Source: an uncultured Propionibacteriaceae bacterium (lineage in GTDB: Bacteria > Actinomycetota > Actinomycetes > Propionibacteriales > Propionibacteriaceae). From it: a DNA stretch of 64,000 nucleotides. The notes under the pieces were generated by a model. The model was not told where the DNA came from and did not search any database. It was given only the letters and a program-made list of their open reading frames with translations. Where the stretch lies: positions 310,001-374,000 of the forward strand of contig CALIWR010000005.1 in NCBI GenBank assembly GCA_938046585.1. The letters are read 5' to 3'. Shown here piece after piece: positions 8,335 through 17,907 of this stretch (positions are counted from its first letter, which is position 1; each line of letters opens with the position of its first letter). The position numbers were made by a program, and so were the translations under genes.

Positions 8335-9684
8335 TCAGATCACACCCATCGCCACCATGGCGTCAGCCACTTTGATGTAGCCGGCCAGGTTCGCCCCGAC
8401 CACATAGTCGCCTGGGTGCCCGTACTTCTCGGCGGTCTCGACGCACCGGTCGTGGATATCGTTCATGATCTGCTGCAGCCGCGACTCAGCAGTCTCGAAA
8501 CTCCACGAATCGCGGGAGGCGTTCTGCTGCATTTCCAAGGCGCTGGTGGCGACTCCGCCCGCATTGCTGGCCTTGCCTGGCGCGAACCGAACCCCGGCGG
8601 CCTTGAACACTTCGATCGCCTTCGGGGTGGTAGGCATGTTGGCTCCCTCGGCGACCATCCGGACCCCGTTCTTCACCAACGTCGCCGCATGCTGGTCATC
8701 CAGCTCGTTCTGGGTGGCGCACGGGAAAGCGACATCGCAGGGAATATCCCAGATTGAACCGTCCGAAATTACCCGGGATCTGCCGCCGACCGCCGCAACA
8801 TAGTCGGCGACCCGGCCCCGGCGGACCTCCTTGACATCTTTGAGTACCTCAAGGTTGATCCCGGCCTCGTCGACCAGGTAGCCCGAGGAGTCCGAGACCG
8901 CGATCACCTGGGCGCCGAGCTGCTGAGCCTTCTCCACGGCGTAGATCGCGACATTCCCCGAGCCGGAGACCACCACGGTCTTGCCCTCGAAAGAGTCATC
9001 GGCCTCCTTCATCATCGCCTGGGCGAAGAAGACCGTGCCGTAGCCAGTCGCCTCGGTCCGCACCAGCGAACCACCCCAGGTGGTCCCTTTACCCGTGAGC
9101 ACACCCGATTCGTACTGGTTGGTGATCCGCTTGTACTGGCCGAAGAGGTAGCCGATCTCACGACCGCCGACCCCGATGTCACCGGCTGGGACGTCTACAT
9201 ACTCGCCCAGGTGCCGGTACAGCTCGGTCATGAACGACTGGCAGAACCGCATAATCTCGGCGTCCGACTTACCCTTGGGATCGAAGTCCGACCCTCCCTT
9301 GGCGCCGCCGATCGGCATTCCGGTCAGGGAATTCTTGAACACCTGCTCGAAACCCAGGAACTTGATGATGCTCAGGTTCACGCTGGGGTGGAAACGTAGC
9401 CCACCCTTGTACGGGCCGAGTGCCGAGTTGAACTGGACCCGGAAACCACGGTTGATCTCGATCTGGCCGGCATCGGTTACCCACGGCACCCGGAAGATGA
9501 TCTGACGCTCCGGCTCACAGATCCGCTTCAGGATCGACCATGCGGTGTAATCCGGATGGTCGGCGATCGGCGCCAGGGAATGCATCACTTCGAAGACCGC
9601 CTGGTGGAACTCCGGTTCGCCAGGGTTGCGCGTCAGCACGGTCTCGTACATCGGTCGAAAGTCGGGATGAAGGGCGCTGTCCAT
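8335..9684 (-). CDS. gdhA: NADP-specific glutamate dehydrogenase
   Basis: A 449-residue glutamate dehydrogenase of the hexameric NADP type, which makes glutamate from 2-oxoglutarate, ammonia and NADPH. Conserved segments include GPYKGGLRFHPSVN, the active-site region GGAKGGSDFDPKGKSD, DVPAGDIGVGGREIGY and the Rossmann motif VVSGSGNVA. The ATG at 9684 gives the family length; an open extension to 9777 looks untranslated. It is convergent with sigA across a 54-base gap. In Actinobacteria glutamate dehydrogenase activity can be inhibited by GarA/OdhI-type FHA proteins, one of which is encoded at 49495; the connection here is inferred. Confidence 0.95.
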   Translation of the reverse strand: MDSALHPDFRPMYETVLTRNPGEPEFHQAVFEVMHSLAPIADHPDYTAWSILKRICEPERQIIFRVPWVTDAGQIEINRGFRVQFNSALGPYKGGLRFHPSVNLSIIKFLGFEQVFKNSLTGMPIGGAKGGSDFDPKGKSDAEIMRFCQSFMTELYRHLGEYVDVPAGDIGVGGREIGYLFGQYKRITNQYESGVLTGKGTTWGGSLVRTEATGYGTVFFAQAMMKEADDSFEGKTVVVSGSGNVAIYAVEKAQQLGAQVIAVSDSSGYLVDEAGINLEVLKDVKEVRRGRVADYVAAVGGRSRVISDGSIWDIPCDVAFPCATQNELDDQHAATLVKNGVRMVAEGANMPTTPKAIEVFKAAGVRFAPGKASNAGGVATSALEMQQNASRDSWSFETAESRLQQIMNDIHDRCVETAEKYGHPGDYVVGANLAGYIKVADAMVAMGVI

Positions 9685-9781
9685 AGTCGGGACCCTACTG
9701 GCGCCGGACCCGGAAGCTCCTGTGCCAACCAGATGCCGGACGTCACGACCGTGGTGAGCTGGCGCGGGTGATGGCACAGCA

Positions 9782-9809
9782 AGACCCCCGACCCGAAGGC
9801 CGGGGGTCT
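9782..9809 (-). terminator. Hairpin after the small zinc-protein gene
   Basis: A perfect 9-base-pair stem, AGACCCCCG (9782-9790) with CGGGGGTCT (9801-9809), and a 10-base loop lie 15 bases beyond the stop of the minus-strand gene. No T-run follows. Confidence 0.6.
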
Positions 9810-9824
9810 GCCGCCTCGACCGGA

Positions 9825-10019
9825 TCAGCGGACCCGGTCAGTCTCGTCGTGGATTCGTAGCGCGACCTGGCGCAACTTGTCGGAGTGGGCCTTGGCGTGG
9901 TGGGCGCAGAACAGGAGCTCGCCACCGCCGGACAGCGTCACCCGCAGGTACGCCTGCGCGCCGCACCGGTCACACCGGTCGGCTGCGGTCAGTGAGTCGT
10001 CGTACAGGGTCGTGCTCAC
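9825..10019 (-). CDS. Small zinc-ribbon-like protein (DUF7455 type)
   Basis: A 64-residue protein with CDRCGAQAY followed by a downstream CAHHAKAH, a Cys2/Cys-His pattern suggesting one bound zinc ion. It resembles the small actinobacterial DUF7455 proteins, whose role is unknown. The GTG at 10019 has AGAGAGG just upstream; longer extensions in frame lack a ribosome binding site and are not family-like. It is divergent from parE. Confidence 0.75.
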   Translation of the reverse strand: MSTTLYDDSLTAADRCDRCGAQAYLRVTLSGGGELLFCAHHAKAHSDKLRQVALRIHDETDRVR

Positions 10020-10097
10020 AGTGCCTCTCTTCCCGTTCAGGTGTCGCTGGGACGTGCTGTGCGGGTCGTGTTCCCTCACACTGCTCCGGGCCGGAAC

Positions 10098-10125
10098 AGC
10101 GTATATCTCATCCATCATGCGTCAA
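10098..10125 (-). promoter_or_regulatory. Promoter TTGACG-N16-TACGCT for the small zinc-protein gene
   Basis: On the minus strand -35 TTGACG (10125-10120) and -10 TACGCT (10103-10098) are 16 bases apart, giving a leader of roughly 70 bases that contains the AGAGAGG ribosome binding site. Confidence 0.5.
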
Positions 10126-10249
10126 CATGGGACCCGAGTGGAATGTTCCCCGTGCCCCGGTGGCTTGAGTCGAGCAGGCTCAAGTATAGCGGGCAGGTCC
10201 TGTCTGGCTGTACCTGCCGTGCCATGCCGGCGTTGTCCGTCCCGGTCGC

Positions 10250-10255
10250 TAACCT
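10250..10255 (+). promoter_or_regulatory. -10 hexamer TAACCT of a leaderless promoter for parE
   Basis: TAACCT is followed by 7 bases and the GTG at 10263; no Shine-Dalgarno sequence is present. Confidence 0.45.
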
Positions 10256-10262
10256 TCGCTGC

Positions 10263-12359
10263 GTGACTGAACCGACCCGTTCCACCCGTCGCAGCGCCGC
10301 TGGGCAGCTGGGCCACGACTACGAGGCCCGGCACCTGTTGGTCTTGGAGGGCATGGATGCGGTGCGGAAACGACCCGGCATGTACGTCGGATCCAACGGC
10401 ACCCCAGGGCTGATGCACTGCCTGTGGGAGATCATCGATAACTCCGTAGATGAGGCTTTGGCTGGTTTCGGTGACCGGATCGAGGTGGAGCTGCGGGCCG
10501 ATGGCTCGGTGATGGTGGCCGACCATGCCCGCGGGATCCCGGTCGACATCCACCCGGGTACCGGGCTGAGCGGGGTGGAGGTGGTCTTCACCAAACTGCA
10601 CGGTGGCGGGAAATTCGGTGGTGGCTCGTACAACGCGGCCGGTGGCTTGCACGGGGTTGGGGCCTCGGTGGTGAACGCGTTGTCGTCTCGGCTGGATGTC
10701 GAGGTCGACCGCCGCGGCGCCACTTGGTCGATGTCGTTTCGCCGCGGCGTGCCTGGAGTCTTTGACGGCGACGGGCCGGATGCCCCGTTCACCCCCGGCG
10801 CCCAGCTCCGCCGGACCGGTACGGTGGCCAAGAACCGGACCGGTACCCGGGTCCGCTACTGGCCCGATCGGCAGATTTTTGTCGTGGGCGCTGAGATCCA
10901 GGTAGAACCGGTTCTGAATCGGGCCCGGCAGACGAGCTTTATGGTGCCCGGCCTGCAGCTGCGGGTGAGCGATCAGCGCGGACCAGAGCCCAGAACTGAG
11001 GTATTCCAGCACAACGGTGGGATCAGTGAGTTCTGCGACTTCCTGGCTGCCGGCGAGCCGGTCACCGAGGTGATTCGCCTGCGTGGCCGAGACCAGTTCA
11101 CCGAGACGGTGCCGATGTTGGACGACGCCGGCACCATGACCCCGACCGATGTCGAACGGGATCTGGAAGTCGATATCGCGGTGCGGTGGGGGCAGGATTA
11201 TGAAACCAGCCTGCAGTCCTTCGTCAACATCATCGCCACCCCCAAAGGCGGCACCCACGTCCAAGGTTTTGAACGGGGCCTGGTACGGGCCTTCGGCAAG
11301 GGCTTAGACGGGACCCGGATCATGAAGAACGGTGAGGAAATCGTCAAAGACGACATCCTGGAAGGACTCACCGCCGTGGTCACGGTCCGGCTGGCCGAGC
11401 CACAGTTCGAGGGACAGACCAAAGAGGTCCTGGGGACCCCGGCCGTGTCGCGGATCGTGGCCCGGATCGTGGAGTCGGAACTGCTGGAGTACCTGACTGC
11501 GACCAAGACCAACATTCGCAGCCAGGCCCGGGCCCTGATGGAGAAAGTGGTGGCGGCCTCCCGGACCAGGGTTGCCGCCCGTACCCATCGGGAGGCGCAG
11601 CGGGCGAAGAATGCTCTCGAATCGTCGACCTTGCCGCCCAAGCTGGCTGACTGCCGCTCCCACGATGTCGACCGCACTGAACTGTTCATCGTCGAGGGTG
11701 ATTCGGCGATGGGCACCGCCCGGTTGGCTCGCAGTTCCGAATTCCAGGCGCTGCTGCCGATCCGAGGCAAAATCCTCAACGTACAGCGGGCCTCGGTGAC
11801 CGACATGCTGCGCAATGCGGAATGCGCAGCCATCATCCAGGTCGTCGGGGCCGGCTCCGGGCGGACCTTCGACGTGGAGCAGGCCCGGTACGGCAAGGTC
11901 ATTTTCATGGCCGATGCGGATTCTGACGGCGCCCACATCCGTTGTTTGCTGGCGACCCTGTTCTTCAAGTACATGCGGCCACTGGTGGAAGCGGGCCGGG
12001 TCTATACGGCGGTGCCGCCGTTGCACCGGTTTGAAATCATCCAACCCAAGAAGGGTCAGCCGAAGTACCTGTACACCTACTCTGACCCGGAGTATCAGCG
12101 TAAGGCGGCCGAGCTTACCAAGCGGGGGATCCGGTTCGCCGAGCCGCAGCGTTACAAGGGGCTGGGGGAGATGGACGCCGACCAGCTGGCCGACACCACG
12201 ATGTCCCCTGGGAACCGGACCTTGCGCCGGCTCACCGTCGACGACGCGGAGGCGGCCACTCGGACCTTCGAACGGTTGATGGGCAACGAGGTGGGCCCGC
12301 GTAAGGAGTTCATTGTCGAGGGGGCCTACCGTCTCGATGCGGAGACGATTGACGCCTGA
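10263..12359 (+). CDS. parE: Type IIA DNA topoisomerase subunit B (topoisomerase IV, ParE)
   Basis: A 698-residue ATPase subunit of topoisomerase IV. It has the GHKL ATPase motifs (EIIDNSVDEALAG, GGGKFGGGSYNAAGGLHGVG) and the TOPRIM motifs FIVEGDSAMG and ADADSDGAHIR, with a short C-terminus ending in FIVEGAYRLDAETIDA. With ParC it decatenates daughter chromosomes. The GTG at 10263 is preferred because it sits 7 bases after TAACCT and gives normal length; the frame stays open upstream to 10041 without family-like sequence. Gyrase B paralogy cannot be fully excluded, but the pairing with the neighbouring subunit A gene away from any dnaA region favours ParE. Confidence 0.88.
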   Translation: MTEPTRSTRRSAAGQLGHDYEARHLLVLEGMDAVRKRPGMYVGSNGTPGLMHCLWEIIDNSVDEALAGFGDRIEVELRADGSVMVADHARGIPVDIHPGTGLSGVEVVFTKLHGGGKFGGGSYNAAGGLHGVGASVVNALSSRLDVEVDRRGATWSMSFRRGVPGVFDGDGPDAPFTPGAQLRRTGTVAKNRTGTRVRYWPDRQIFVVGAEIQVEPVLNRARQTSFMVPGLQLRVSDQRGPEPRTEVFQHNGGISEFCDFLAAGEPVTEVIRLRGRDQFTETVPMLDDAGTMTPTDVERDLEVDIAVRWGQDYETSLQSFVNIIATPKGGTHVQGFERGLVRAFGKGLDGTRIMKNGEEIVKDDILEGLTAVVTVRLAEPQFEGQTKEVLGTPAVSRIVARIVESELLEYLTATKTNIRSQARALMEKVVAASRTRVAARTHREAQRAKNALESSTLPPKLADCRSHDVDRTELFIVEGDSAMGTARLARSSEFQALLPIRGKILNVQRASVTDMLRNAECAAIIQVVGAGSGRTFDVEQARYGKVIFMADADSDGAHIRCLLATLFFKYMRPLVEAGRVYTAVPPLHRFEIIQPKKGQPKYLYTYSDPEYQRKAAELTKRGIRFAEPQRYKGLGEMDADQLADTTMSPGNRTLRRLTVDDAEAATRTFERLMGNEVGPRKEFIVEGAYRLDAETIDA

Positions 12360-12423
12360 TGAACGCTGGCCTGGCCTGAGTAGCAGGTTGATCCGACGGG
12401 CACCGGACAGCCCGACGACAGCA

Positions 12424-14874
12424 TCAGACCGGGCGGCTGCCGATGCCGTCGATCGGCTGGGAGACGGGAATGCCCGAGCCGTCGCGACGCGGGTCTGTGT
12501 CAGGCAACGGGACTGGCACCCCGGAGGCCGCCGCAGCCGCGGCCGGGGTCAGGCCCGCCCAAGCCCGCAGCAGGACATCCTCGCCCTTGAGGAAGCGGTG
12601 ACAGCGGACACCGCCGGTGGCGCGGCCCTTGCCGGGATACTGCGCCAGTGGCGTCACTTTGACCGTACCGGCGTCGGTTCCGGGCAGCGCCGACCGGGAA
12701 CCGGCGACGGTGACTACCTCGCCGTCGTTGACCGGTGCCGCGCCGAAGAACACGACCTTGGCGGCTTGCGCCAGTTTGATGCCGGCCATCCCGCCGCCGG
12801 AACGGCCCTGGGGGCGCACCGTGGAGGCGGGGAAGTGAAGCAAGCTGGCGTCAGACGTGATGAAGACGAGATCGTGCTGGTCGTCGGTCAGCTCGACCGC
12901 GCCGACCACCGAATCGCCCTCGTCGAGGCGGATCAGATCCCAGCAGTCCTTGCCTAGGATCTCGGGATTGGTACGTTTCACCATGCCGCGTTCGGTGCCG
13001 AAGGCCCAGATCCCGGTTTCGGGTCCAAGCCGGGTCAGCCCCAGTACCCGCTCACCGGGGTCGAGTGACACCAGTTCGGTTACCGAGGAACCGCCCTGGA
13101 CGTGGGGGGCTGCCGCCTGTGGCGGCACCGAGGGCAGGTCGATGGCCTGCAGCCGGTATACCCGGCCCAGGTTGGTGAGCACCCCCAGCTCGCCGCGGGT
13201 GGTGGTCTCGACCTGGGAGATGATCACGTCGTGCGCGCAACGGGGACCGCCTGAGCCGAGCGCCGCGGGGCCATCCACCCGAGCCACCCGGCCGGTCGAG
13301 GACAGCAGGACCCGGCAGGGGCCATCGGGAACCTCAAGCGCCGCCGCGGTCGCTTTAGCTGAGGGCGTCACCGCGCCCGATCCAGACAGCAGCACGGTAC
13401 GGCGGGCAGTGCCCAGCGTCTTGGCGATCTGGTCGAGCTCGTCGCTGACCAGCTGACGTAGCCGGGTCGGGTCGTCGATAATCGCCTGCAACCGGCTGAT
13501 GTGTTTCTCAAGTTGGTCGCGTTCCTGCTCCAACTCGATGGTGGACAAGCGGGTCAGCCGACGCAGTTGCATATCGAGGATGTACGTCGCCTGGGCCTCG
13601 GACAAGTCGAAAGCCTCGATCAGCCGCTGCCGGGCAGCGGCGGCGTCATCGCTGGAGCGGATGATCGCGATCACCTCGTCGATGTCGAGGATCGCGATCA
13701 GCAGCCCCTGAACCAGGTGTAGCCGGTCGGTGGCCTTGCCAAGTCGGAACTGGGTCTGACGCAGGGTGACTGAGAGCCGGTGGTCCAGGTAGACCTGCAG
13801 CATCTCCTTCAACGACAGGGTGCGTGGCTGGCCGTCGACCAGGGCCACCGCGTTGATCCCGAACGAGTCCTCCAGCTTGGTCAGCCGGTAAAGTTGTTCG
13901 AGCATCGCCTCCGGATTGATCCCGTTCTTCACCTCGATCACCAGACGCATCCCGTTGGTGAGGTCGGTGAGGTCCTTGATGTCGGCAATCCCGGATAATT
14001 TTTTGGACTGGACCAGATTCTTGACCTGTTCGATGATCCGCTCGGGGCCGACCAGATACGGCAATTCCGTGACCACGATTCCACGCCGCCGCGGGCTGAC
14101 CTGCTCGACCCGGGCCGTAGCCCGGATCTTGAAAGTGCCCCGTCCGGTCTGGTACGCGTCTCGGACCCCGTCCAGTCCCACGATCTTCCCGCCGCCAGGC
14201 AGATCCGGTCCAGGGACGAAACGCATCAGGTCCTCGACTGTGGCGTCGCGGTGGCGCAGCAGATGCTTCAGCGCCTGCACCACCTCGACCAGGTTATGGG
14301 GGGCGATATTGGTGGCCATCCCGACAGCGATGCCGGTGGCTCCGTTGACGAGCAGGTTCGGGAAGGCGGCGGGCAGCACCGCCGGCTCGGTGCCCTTACC
14401 GTCGTAGTTGGGGCGGAAATCGACGGTGTCCTCGTCTAGCCCGGTGGTCATGGTGGCCGCTGGAGCCGCCATCCGGCATTCGGTGTATCGCATGGCCGCT
14501 GGCCCGGCATCCAGGGAGCCGAAGTTACCGTGCCCGTCGACCAGCGGCAGCCGCATCGCCCAGGGCTGGGCCAGTCGAACCAGGGCGTCGTAGATCGCCG
14601 CATCGCCATGGGGATGCAGTACACCCATCACTTGGCCGACCACCCGGGCGCACTTGACGTGTGGCCGGTCCGGGCGGATCCCCATCTCGTCCATCGTGTA
14701 GAGGATCCGACGTTGGACCGGTTTCAACCCGTCACGGGCGTCCGGCAGCGCCCGGGAATAGATCACCGAATAGGCGTATTCCAGGAACGACGACTCCATC
14801 TCGGCCGACACGTCGATGTCGACGATCCGCTCTGCGAGGTCCTCTTCCAGTTCAACGGCCGGGCGTTTCGCCAT
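12424..14874 (-). CDS. parC: Type IIA DNA topoisomerase subunit A (topoisomerase IV, ParC)
   Basis: An 816-residue DNA cleavage/rejoining subunit. The winged-helix segment RALPDARDGLKPVQRRIL and the catalytic tyrosine in AAMRYTECRM are present, then the tower and coiled-coil (LDMQLRRLTRLSTIELEQE), then a C-terminal beta-pinwheel with degenerate blades. It works with ParE in chromosome decatenation. The ATG has GAAGGAGGAGC directly upstream. The gene is convergent with parE; the 64-base gap between the two stops shows no strong hairpin. Confidence 0.9.
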   Translation of the reverse strand: MAKRPAVELEEDLAERIVDIDVSAEMESSFLEYAYSVIYSRALPDARDGLKPVQRRILYTMDEMGIRPDRPHVKCARVVGQVMGVLHPHGDAAIYDALVRLAQPWAMRLPLVDGHGNFGSLDAGPAAMRYTECRMAAPAATMTTGLDEDTVDFRPNYDGKGTEPAVLPAAFPNLLVNGATGIAVGMATNIAPHNLVEVVQALKHLLRHRDATVEDLMRFVPGPDLPGGGKIVGLDGVRDAYQTGRGTFKIRATARVEQVSPRRRGIVVTELPYLVGPERIIEQVKNLVQSKKLSGIADIKDLTDLTNGMRLVIEVKNGINPEAMLEQLYRLTKLEDSFGINAVALVDGQPRTLSLKEMLQVYLDHRLSVTLRQTQFRLGKATDRLHLVQGLLIAILDIDEVIAIIRSSDDAAAARQRLIEAFDLSEAQATYILDMQLRRLTRLSTIELEQERDQLEKHISRLQAIIDDPTRLRQLVSDELDQIAKTLGTARRTVLLSGSGAVTPSAKATAAALEVPDGPCRVLLSSTGRVARVDGPAALGSGGPRCAHDVIISQVETTTRGELGVLTNLGRVYRLQAIDLPSVPPQAAAPHVQGGSSVTELVSLDPGERVLGLTRLGPETGIWAFGTERGMVKRTNPEILGKDCWDLIRLDEGDSVVGAVELTDDQHDLVFITSDASLLHFPASTVRPQGRSGGGMAGIKLAQAAKVVFFGAAPVNDGEVVTVAGSRSALPGTDAGTVKVTPLAQYPGKGRATGGVRCHRFLKGEDVLLRAWAGLTPAAAAAASGVPVPLPDTDPRRDGSGIPVSQPIDGIGSRPV

Positions 14875-14955
14875 GCTCCTCCTTCAGGTTCGTGGGGCAT
14901 TCTAGGGCCGCTGTGCCGGGCGACCGTTCGACCCACGACACCCGCTATGGCCTCG

Positions 14956-15990
14956 TCAGATGCGATCGCGGACCTTGCGGGCCAGGGAGAAGCCGTCCGG
15001 CCCGAAGACCACGGGGCGGGGATTCCTGACGTCCTCGGGAGGCGGGGTGTCGAGCCGTTCGCCGGGGGTGCCGTGGGCGAGGACCTGTTCGACCGGGTTC
15101 AGCTGCCGGATGGCGATTGCCCGGACCCGCTTCGGCGCGTACTCGGCGAATTCGGCGTACAACATCGGGTCGTGCTGGCCATCGTCGCCGACCAGCAACC
15201 AGGAGATATGGGGGAAATCGCGAGCCAGGTGACGCAAGGCGTTGCGTTTGTGATCCAGTCCGGAGCGGAACCAGCCAGTATTCGTGGGGCCCCAGTCGGT
15301 CAGCAGCAAGGGCCCGGCAGGATAGCGGTGCCGGTTCAGGAAACGACGCAAGAAAGGCAATGTGTTCCAGGAGCCGGTCGAAACATAGACGATTGGTGAG
15401 CCGCTATGCCGGGCCAGCAGATCTCGGTACAACTCGGCCATGCCGGGTACCGCCTGGCGGGCGTTCTCGGTGGCGACGAAGGAGTTGTAGGCGGCGATGA
15501 GGGGGCGCGGTAGCCAGGTCGAAATGACCGTGTCGTCGATGTCACTGACAATCCCGAAGGCCACGTCCTTGGCGACGACGAGCACATCGGCCTCAGTCGG
15601 ATCGGCCTGCTCGGTCTCGACGAGGACGGTGTGCCAGCCCGGCTCGAGACCGTGCTCTTTGATGTGGACGTCGATGTATCCGCCCCGGTCGGTGGTGGCC
15701 TCGACGCGCCGCTCGCCGAGCCGGATCGTGACCGGCCGTGAGACACAGGCCAGGGTGAAGAAATTGCGCCAACCGCGGCGCTCCAGGAGCCGGCGGACCT
15801 CGGCCCCGACCATGCCGCGGGGGCGTTTGGGCGCGAGAGAGAGCCGGGCCAATACCCGTAGAGTTCGGTGGTTGCCGTAGCCGACGTACGCGGTGATGGT
15901 TTCCACCCACCCAGCCCGCCGGGCCACGGCCTCGACGCGCCGGTTGATGGCGGTCTCGATACGGGCGGCGAAGAAAGGTCTCGTCGACAT
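14956..15990 (-). CDS. App1-type phosphatidate phosphatase (DUF2183) family protein
   Basis: A 344-residue protein with the App1/DUF2183 catalytic domain from about residue 140: GIVSDIDDTVIST (HAD-like DxDxT motif), YVSTGSWNTLPFL and LLVGDDGQHDPMLYAEF. Yeast App1p dephosphorylates phosphatidic acid; bacterial members are much less studied, so the lipid substrate is an inference. No signal peptide is apparent. TAAGTT lies 6 bases before the ATG, pointing to a leaderless transcript. It is divergent from the DUF5998 gene. Confidence 0.85.
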   Translation of the reverse strand: MSTRPFFAARIETAINRRVEAVARRAGWVETITAYVGYGNHRTLRVLARLSLAPKRPRGMVGAEVRRLLERRGWRNFFTLACVSRPVTIRLGERRVEATTDRGGYIDVHIKEHGLEPGWHTVLVETEQADPTEADVLVVAKDVAFGIVSDIDDTVISTWLPRPLIAAYNSFVATENARQAVPGMAELYRDLLARHSGSPIVYVSTGSWNTLPFLRRFLNRHRYPAGPLLLTDWGPTNTGWFRSGLDHKRNALRHLARDFPHISWLLVGDDGQHDPMLYAEFAEYAPKRVRAIAIRQLNPVEQVLAHGTPGERLDTPPPEDVRNPRPVVFGPDGFSLARKVRDRI

Positions 15991-15996
15991 GGCATG

Positions 15997-16002
15997 AACT
16001 TA
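15997..16002 (-). promoter_or_regulatory. -10 hexamer TAAGTT of a leaderless promoter
   Basis: On the minus strand TAAGTT precedes the ATG of the App1-type phosphatase gene (15990) by 6 bases. Confidence 0.5.
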
Positions 16003-16064
16003 GCGTGTGGGCTTACGCCGTCCATGGTGCGAACCGCTGGTCGACTAGTGGGAGGATGTGCCGC

Positions 16065-16664
16065 GTGACCTTGCCTGACACCACTGGCTCGTTGCGGGCT
16101 GATGTCGCCGCCTGCGGATACTTCCCAGACCTGGTGAGCGACGGCGTACTGCTGGCTCTGGGAGACGAGCCGCTGGTGCGTCACCTGGTACACCACGAGG
16201 CCACCTTCCAGGAGGATTCCCTGCACCGGCACCTGACGGTATTGGCCTTGACCGAGACCCGGCTGGTGGTGGGGCACACCGATGAATATACGTTGGAATT
16301 GGCGCCGCTGCAGGCAGCCAGTACCACCGAGGTGGTGCCGCTGGAACGCCTGACGTCGGTTTCACTGAGCCGTGTCGTCAGCTGCCCGGAGAAGTTCGGG
16401 ACACCGCAGTCCCGAATCGAGGAGGCCTGGCTAACGGTCGGCTGGGGAACCCTACGGCGGCTGGATCTTGAACCAGCCGGCTGCGGCGATCCCAGTTGCG
16501 AAGCCGACCATGGTTACATGGGCAACGTGACCACAGAAGATCTCACGGTACGCATGAGCGCGGCCGCGGACGGTGTCGACAATGTCGAGAAGCTGGTCGG
16601 TTTCGCCGTCGAGGTGCAACGACGTACCGGAACCGGCGCCACAACTACCCGGGTGGCTCGATGA
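16065..16664 (+). CDS. DUF5998 family protein
   Basis: A 199-residue cytoplasmic protein resembling the actinobacterial DUF5998 family, with VLALTETRLVVGHTDEY, LERLTSVSLSRVVSCPEKFG and a Cys-containing segment GCGDPSCEADHGYMGN. Its function is unknown. The GTG at 16065 is chosen because GGGAGG lies 9 bases upstream. Its stop overlaps the start of the following phosphodiesterase gene (ATGA), so the two are co-translated; in other Actinobacteria the same pair is common. Confidence 0.8.
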   Translation: MTLPDTTGSLRADVAACGYFPDLVSDGVLLALGDEPLVRHLVHHEATFQEDSLHRHLTVLALTETRLVVGHTDEYTLELAPLQAASTTEVVPLERLTSVSLSRVVSCPEKFGTPQSRIEEAWLTVGWGTLRRLDLEPAGCGDPSCEADHGYMGNVTTEDLTVRMSAAADGVDNVEKLVGFAVEVQRRTGTGATTTRVAR

Positions 16665-17779
16665 ACGAGCCGCTGCTGCCGGCGTACGGGTCCGGTTCAT
16701 TGTCGGATGTTCTGCCCAGCATCGGTGCCCAACTGGGTTTGCCGGGATGCCGCCAGGATGTGCTGGGATTACCGCCGGGGCAGCGGTGGGTGGTGCTGCT
16801 GATTGATGGGCTGGGCTGGCACCCGATCCAGTCGGCATTGGCGGCCACCCCCTTTCTGGCCGCCTCGATCGGTCACGGGAGCCGGATCACCGCCGGGATC
16901 CCCAGCACCACGGTCACCTCGCTGACCAGCCTGGGGACCGGGCTGCCGCCGGGGCTGCACGGGGTCGCCGGGCTGACCCTGCGTAACCCGGGGACAGGCA
17001 AGATTTTCTGTCCGCTCTCGTGGGACACCACCACCGCGCCGCAGGACTTCCAGCCGCTGCCGACGATCTTTGAACGGGCTCGCGCCGAGCAGGTAGTGGT
17101 GACCAGCGTCTTGCCGATGCGGTTCGAGAACAGCGGGCTGACGATGGCAGGGCTTCGAGGCGGGCTTTTCGAGCCGGTCGTCGACGAGACCGACGATGAG
17201 GAGAAAATCCGCCTAACGGTAGCCGCTGCGGCTCGGGGGGAGCGGTCCCTGGTTTACCTGTACGACCGGTGGCTGGACCACGCCGGTCACCTGTCGGGGA
17301 TCGCATCCGACCACTGGTATCAGCGACTACTGCAGATCGATGCCTTCGTGGCTGAACTGCGCGACCGGCTACCGGACGACACCCGGCTGGTGGTTACTGG
17401 TGATCACGGCATGGTGGATGTGCCCGAGGATCATCGGATCGTGATCGAGGACCAGCCGGACCTGTTGGCCGACGTTGACCTGATCGGGGGCGAGGCCCGG
17501 ATGCGTCAGCTGTACACCGACCATCCCGAGGCGGTCGCTGCCCGGTGGGCCCAGCGGTTGGGGGACCTGGCCTGGGTCCGGACCCGGCAGCAGGCAGTGG
17601 CCGAGGGGTGGTTCGGGAAACTTGCGCCTCGAGTCGCCGGCCGGTTCGGCGACGTCGTGGTCGCCATGCGTGACGACTGGGCGGTGCTGACCCATGAACT
17701 CAGCGGCGAATTTAGCCTGGTAGGGATGCACGGTTCCCTGACCGCTCCGGAGCTGGAGATCCCCCTGATCGTCGAATAG
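16661..17779 (+). CDS. Alkaline phosphatase superfamily protein (nucleotide pyrophosphatase/phosphodiesterase type)
   Basis: A 372-residue enzyme of the type I phosphodiesterase/nucleotide pyrophosphatase family. Metal-binding and nucleophile segments are visible: VVLLIDGLGW near residue 45, IPSTTVTSLTSLGTG (Thr nucleophile region) near 90, YDRWLDHAGHLSG near 205, and VVTGDHGMVDVPEDH near 245. It should hydrolyse phosphodiester or phosphonate bonds with two zinc ions; the substrate is unknown. No signal peptide is seen. The start overlaps the DUF5998 stop by 4 bases, implying translational coupling. Confidence 0.87.
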   Translation: MNEPLLPAYGSGSLSDVLPSIGAQLGLPGCRQDVLGLPPGQRWVVLLIDGLGWHPIQSALAATPFLAASIGHGSRITAGIPSTTVTSLTSLGTGLPPGLHGVAGLTLRNPGTGKIFCPLSWDTTTAPQDFQPLPTIFERARAEQVVVTSVLPMRFENSGLTMAGLRGGLFEPVVDETDDEEKIRLTVAAAARGERSLVYLYDRWLDHAGHLSGIASDHWYQRLLQIDAFVAELRDRLPDDTRLVVTGDHGMVDVPEDHRIVIEDQPDLLADVDLIGGEARMRQLYTDHPEAVAARWAQRLGDLAWVRTRQQAVAEGWFGKLAPRVAGRFGDVVVAMRDDWAVLTHELSGEFSLVGMHGSLTAPELEIPLIVE

Positions 17780-17907
17780 CAACAGGGATTCCGCCCTGCG
17801 GATGGGCGACCATGGTGGGCCGGGTGTGCTGGCACCGTTTGGCGAAGAAGCCGAGGTGACGGGGCGTATCCCAGGTTCGATCCATGGCTGCTGTGTGGTG
17901 CGTCCGA

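Noticed and set aside
12360..12423. Terminator between parE and parC
   Set aside because: No stem longer than a few pairs can be drawn in the 64-base gap.
16496..16660. Upstream extension of the phosphodiesterase gene
   Set aside because: The extra 55 residues are Arg-rich shadow sequence of the DUF5998 gene; the ATGA overlap at 16661 is the natural start.
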